NCBI RefSeq assembly: GCF_015557635.1
Contig: NZ_JADNOP010000004.1
Coordinates: forward strand, 124,001 to 188,000
Length of the DNA: 64,000 nt
Direction of reading: 5' to 3'
Source of the DNA: Fusicatenibacter saccharivorans
GTDB lineage: Bacteria; Bacillota; Clostridia; Lachnospirales; Lachnospiraceae
Of this stretch, positions 60,946-64,000 are shown one piece after another (position 1 is the first letter of the stretch; every line of letters starts with the position of its first letter). The position numbers and the translations under genes are program-made. The notes beneath the pieces are model-generated. The model had not been told where the DNA came from, did not search any database, and saw only the letters and a list, made by a program, of their open reading frames with translations.

Positions 60946-61067
60946 GTTATAGTATAGGGAAGAAATGTGAGCAAAGTATGTCTATTTTCTAAAAGAAACA
61001 GTAAATTTCTAAAGAATAAGTGAATCCATCCATTGAGTAAATCACTTCCGCTCGCCAAAACGTAGAT

Positions 61068-61289
61068 GGGTCCCCAGGCGCAGCGGAGCGTCCGCCCCCC
61101 GCGGTGCATTTGCAGGAGGGGTAAGGATGTTAGAGGGCGGAAATTTGCGTTGGGACCGGGCGCAGCACTGTCTGACCGAAGGGAGTTTGCGGAGCCCGGT
61201 TCCGGTTTTAGCAAATTTTCGGCCTCTTACAGCCTCTTTTCCTCCGAAACAGCACCGTGGGGGCGGACGCTCCGCTGTGACTGGGGGTC
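61068..61289. repeat. 222-bp GC-rich palindromic element
   Basis: Three nested inverted repeats: outer arms of about 38 bp (61069-61107 with 61249-61287, sharing the core CAGCGGAGCGTCCGCCCCC), middle arms (about 61115-61147 with 61211-61243), and an inner GACCGGGC (61154) with GCCCGGTTCC (61193). GC content is far above the neighbours. It directly follows the 3' end of the minus-strand araC gene. It looks like a dispersed palindromic or MITE-like unit; no transposase is present. Open frames crossing it are artefacts of its base composition. Confidence 0.75.
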
Positions 61290-61302
61290 GTATCCTCCCG
61301 TC

Positions 61303-62235
61303 CTATTCAAAAGAAAGTTTCCGGTTCCCATAACTCTTCCGGTACTGTCCCGGCGTCATCCCGGTGAGTTTTCGGAAAGCCGTGGAAAAATTATGCGCAT
61401 CCTGAAATCCAACATTATAGGCAATCTGAGAGACTGTGTGATTCGTGTCCGTCAGCTCAGCCATTGCGCTGTCCATTTTGGATTTCAGGATGAACTGCTT
61501 CAGTGTCATCCCGGTGCCCTCGTGGAAGAGGGAGGAGAGGTATTTGTCGTTGTAGCCGAAATAACGGGCGAGTTCGGTGACTTTGAGGGACTCGCTGCTG
61601 TGGTACTGGATGTAGCTGATGATGTCCTGCAGGATCTGTGTCCGCTGCGTTTCGGAAGTGTAGGTGCGGTAGAAGGGGCTCTGGCAGTTGATTTCGCCGA
61701 GAACAGCGGCAGTCAGGCTGTTGTTGAGGAACGTGTTGTGGAAACGCAGGGAAGTGTCCTGGAGCTGCTTCATGAGGATGATGACGCGGTTCGGGGACGA
61801 AAGCGTTCCCTGGCGCGGGATGCATAACGTTTCGGGGTAGTTGGATGGAAGCTGGGCGGGAGCGAGGTCCTCAAGGCGGTAGGAGGATGGCGGTGCAGCA
61901 TGAAACTCATCCAGAACCGATCCGGCGGTCGGGTCAGAAGGAGCGATGATCGGTGCGGAGGGGATACCAGGGATAAAATGGAGCCAGTAGAAAGCGCAGC
62001 TTCCTTTTTTCGAGCCGTGCTGATGGACGGTCGGAGGCAAAAGAAGATATTCGCCAGGATGGACTTCGTAAGAGCGGCGTTCGTCCGCGATAAAAAGCGT
62101 TCCTTCCGTCACAACCATCAGTTCAAAATTGACGAGATTCCGTGTCAGGTGCATCCACTCCGGGGACGGGGACTGGAATTTGCCGCAGAGGTCGTAGGTA
62201 AAACAGGCGGCATCTGGAAATAAAACAGAGATCAT
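61303..62235 (-). CDS. AraC family transcriptional regulator
   Basis: A 310-residue regulator with an N-terminal cupin-like sensing domain (HPGEYLLLPPTVHQHG near residue 60) and a C-terminal double HTH of the AraC/XylS type (LKVTELARYFGYNDKYLSSLFHE and VSQIAYNVGFQDAHNFSTAFRKLTGMTPGQYRK). The ATG at 62235 has no strong ribosome binding site. It is divergent from the GH127 gene and probably activates it in response to an arabinose-containing oligosaccharide. Confidence 0.9.
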   Translation of the reverse strand: MISVLFPDAACFTYDLCGKFQSPSPEWMHLTRNLVNFELMVVTEGTLFIADERRSYEVHPGEYLLLPPTVHQHGSKKGSCAFYWLHFIPGIPSAPIIAPSDPTAGSVLDEFHAAPPSSYRLEDLAPAQLPSNYPETLCIPRQGTLSSPNRVIILMKQLQDTSLRFHNTFLNNSLTAAVLGEINCQSPFYRTYTSETQRTQILQDIISYIQYHSSESLKVTELARYFGYNDKYLSSLFHEGTGMTLKQFILKSKMDSAMAELTDTNHTVSQIAYNVGFQDAHNFSTAFRKLTGMTPGQYRKSYGNRKLSFE

Positions 62236-62240
62236 ATGAC

Positions 62241-62289
62241 TTTTTCAAACCTTTTCAAACATTCTTGTATTTTAAACGGCGGTCCGTTT
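62241..62289. promoter_or_regulatory. Regulatory region between araC-type gene and GH127 gene
   Basis: Direct repeats TTTTCAAAC at 62242-62250 and 62252-62260, ten bases apart, resemble AraC-type half-sites one helical turn apart; a third copy is near 62373. A dyad AAACGG-cggt-CCGTTT lies at 62274-62289. A TAAAAT near 62294 could be the -10 for GH127. Confidence 0.5.
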
Positions 62290-62424
62290 TGCTAAAATAA
62301 AACTATAGAAAAACAGGAAAACAGCCGTCAAAAGAAGTGTAACGCTTCCCATATCTGAAAGCAAGGAAAATATCTTTTTCAAACCAGGAGGCGGCGGAAG
62401 ACAACGAAAAAGGAGACCGAAAAA

Positions 62425-64000
62425 ATGGATCAGAAAAACTTCAGCAAACCATTATCCCTGGCAAAAGTCCAGGTTACCGATGCATTCTGGAAAAAAGAGA
62501 TGGAGCTTGTCCGCACCGAAGTAATTCCGTATCAGTGGAATGCCTTAAATGACAATGTTCCGGGAGCAGCACCGAGCTTCTGTATGCGGAACTACCGCCG
62601 CGCCGGTGAAGTTGAAAAAGAGCGGAAAGCAAAAGGAGACAAATTTGTTCAGATCAAATATCCGCTGGATACTTTTGAGACACTGCCGAAGGATGGCAAA
62701 ATGGACGGAAGATTTTATGGCTTCCTGTTCCAGGATACCGATTTTACCAAATGGGTGGAGGCAGTTGCGTACTCCCTGACACAGCATCCCGATCCGGAGC
62801 TGGAAAAAACGGCAGATGAAGCAATTGAAGCTGTCTGCGCAGCACAGAGAGAAGACGGATACCTCGATACCTACTATCTGATCAACGATCAGGATATGAT
62901 TTTTACAAACCTTAAGGACAACCATGAGCTGTACTGCTTCGGTCATCTGACGGAAGGCGCCGTAGCCTATTATCAGGCGACCGGAAAAGACCGTCTCTTA
63001 AAAGCAGCGGAGCGTTTCGCGGACTTTATTGCCAGCAAACTCGGTCACGGCGAGGGCAAAAAAGCAGGTTATCCTGGTCACGAAATTGCAGAGATGGCTC
63101 TGATGCGTCTCTATGATCTGACCGGCGAGCAGAAGTATCTTGATCTTGCAAAATACTTCATCGATGAACGCGGAACAAAACCATACTATTACGATATCGA
63201 GCGCGGTCTGACCTGCCCGGAGGGCGAGGAACGATATAGCTACAATCAGGCAAACCGCCCGGTGCGTCAGCAGGATGAGGTGCAGGGGCATTCCGTACGC
63301 GCCGTATATCTCTATTCCGGCATGGCGGATGTGGCAAGGGCAACGCAGGATGAGAGCCTGCTGAAAGCCTGTGAAACTCTCTGGAACAACATGGTGCATC
63401 AGAAAATGTACGTCACCGGCGGAATCGGTGCCACTCATATAGGAGAGGCATTCTCTTTCAACTATGACCTGCCAAACGATACCGCTTACGCAGAGACCTG
63501 TGCATCCATCGGTCTTGTGTTCTTTGCTCGCCGCATGCTGGAGATTCAGGCAAAAGCAGAGTACGCGGATGTGATGGAATTAGCCCTCTACAATGGCGTT
63601 CTTTCCGGAATGGCGCTCGACGGAAAGAGCTTCTTCTATGTCAATCCGCTGGAGGTACTGCCGGAGGCATGTCACAAGGATGAGCGGAAATTCCATGTAA
63701 AACCGATCCGTCAGAAATGGTTCGGCTGTGCCTGCTGCCCTCCGAACCTGGCAAGAACGGTAAGCTCAGTTGCATCTTACGCATACACGGAAAACGACAC
63801 AACCCTGTTTGTCCACTTGTACATGGGTGGAACAGTGGAAGGAGAAAAAGTAAAAGCATCCATCACTTCCGAATTCCCGTGGGACGGCCATGTTTCCGTG
63901 ACCTGCGAGAGCGATACCAAAGAGCCGTACACCTTTGCATTCCGCATCCCGGGATGGTGTGCTTCTTATGAAAAAGAGATTCCAAAAGGCGCAGAAGTGG
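62425..64000 (+). CDS. GH127 beta-L-arabinofuranosidase (3' end beyond window)
   Basis: The frame is open from ATG 62425 (AAGGAG upstream) to the window end, 525 residues visible of an expected 640-660. It matches GH127 (DUF1680), cysteine-nucleophile enzymes that remove beta-L-arabinofuranose. The zinc-cysteine centre is visible: Glu357 and Cys359 in YAETCASIG, and Cys435, Cys437 and Cys438 in WFGCACCPPN, with one of the last pair acting as nucleophile by analogy with HypBA1. No signal peptide, so it is cytosolic. The neighbouring AraC protein suggests control by arabinosides. Confidence 0.92.
   Translation, partial: MDQKNFSKPLSLAKVQVTDAFWKKEMELVRTEVIPYQWNALNDNVPGAAPSFCMRNYRRAGEVEKERKAKGDKFVQIKYPLDTFETLPKDGKMDGRFYGFLFQDTDFTKWVEAVAYSLTQHPDPELEKTADEAIEAVCAAQREDGYLDTYYLINDQDMIFTNLKDNHELYCFGHLTEGAVAYYQATGKDRLLKAAERFADFIASKLGHGEGKKAGYPGHEIAEMALMRLYDLTGEQKYLDLAKYFIDERGTKPYYYDIERGLTCPEGEERYSYNQANRPVRQQDEVQGHSVRAVYLYSGMADVARATQDESLLKACETLWNNMVHQKMYVTGGIGATHIGEAFSFNYDLPNDTAYAETCASIGLVFFARRMLEIQAKAEYADVMELALYNGVLSGMALDGKSFFYVNPLEVLPEACHKDERKFHVKPIRQKWFGCACCPPNLARTVSSVASYAYTENDTTLFVHLYMGGTVEGEKVKASITSEFPWDGHVSVTCESDTKEPYTFAFRIPGWCASYEKEIPKGAEV

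Noticed and set aside
61066-61827. 253-residue plus-strand frame across the palindrome and into araC
   Set aside because: It is the antisense of a clear AraC gene plus GC-rich palindrome sequence; no ribosome binding site supports it.
1-64000. tRNA and rRNA genes
   Set aside because: I looked for T-loop strings (GGTTCGAATCC type) and rRNA signatures and saw none; this was done by eye, so a single tRNA could have been missed.

Overview
The window looks like chromosome of a gut-type Firmicute of the family Lachnospiraceae (Clostridia). I infer this from AGGAGG-type ribosome binding sites, a DnaD/DnaI-type primosome operon, spoVG, the paired glgC-glgD genes, a GH94 cellobiose phosphorylase, and carbohydrate ABC systems of the LplABC type. 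No tRNA, rRNA, CRISPR array or intact insertion sequence was recognised.

Layout. Positions 1-900 hold the end of a RhuM-family gene and a decayed-looking spacer. 910-5618: PfkB kinase, an RdgB-GNAT fusion, a flavin reductase-like protein and a PadR/DUF1700/DUF4097 envelope module. 5948-16009: a fructan or sucrose utilisation locus (LacI regulator, two permeases, a binding lipoprotein, two GH32 enzymes, a serine hydrolase). Its LacI gene and transporter promoters share a palindromic operator. 16200-21247: an XRE-type regulator, then a MATE exporter behind a strong nested hairpin (possible guanidine-IV riboswitch), ThrE-type exporter halves, and TcdA. 21337-29331, minus strand: cellobiose phosphorylase; dnaD-dnaI-prs; murC. 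A dense cluster of DnaA boxes lies between the dnaD operon and murC. 30028-32735: glgC-glgD and spoVG.

33117-49581 is a large peptide-scavenging region. It has a P1 peptidase, a divergent sigma54-activator-like regulator that lacks the expected Walker A lysine and GAFTGA loop, a complete Dpp/Opp-type transporter, and a run of unusual hydrolases (M55 D-aminopeptidase, M42, C26 gamma-glutamyl hydrolase, CapA-like, M20-GNAT fusion, C69). The combination points to import and breakdown of D-amino-acid or gamma-glutamyl peptides such as wall-derived peptides. 49926-52105 is rpmG-secE-nusG-rplK-rplA with two L1-type mRNA leaders. 52380-64000 holds a GH31 glucosidase, an aldo/keto reductase with a SoxR/MerR-type operator, an SGNH hydrolase, a TetR regulator divergent from a 1032-residue heptad-repeat exported protein, a 222-bp palindromic element, an AraC regulator, and a GH127 arabinofuranosidase cut by the window end.

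The most novel non-coding signal is a pair of homologous, about 85-nt, minus-strand candidate small RNAs (near 32,850 and 60,900). Each has a conserved upstream block, a 5' hairpin, a shared UCCCCCCUCAU single-stranded stretch and an unrelated terminator hairpin.
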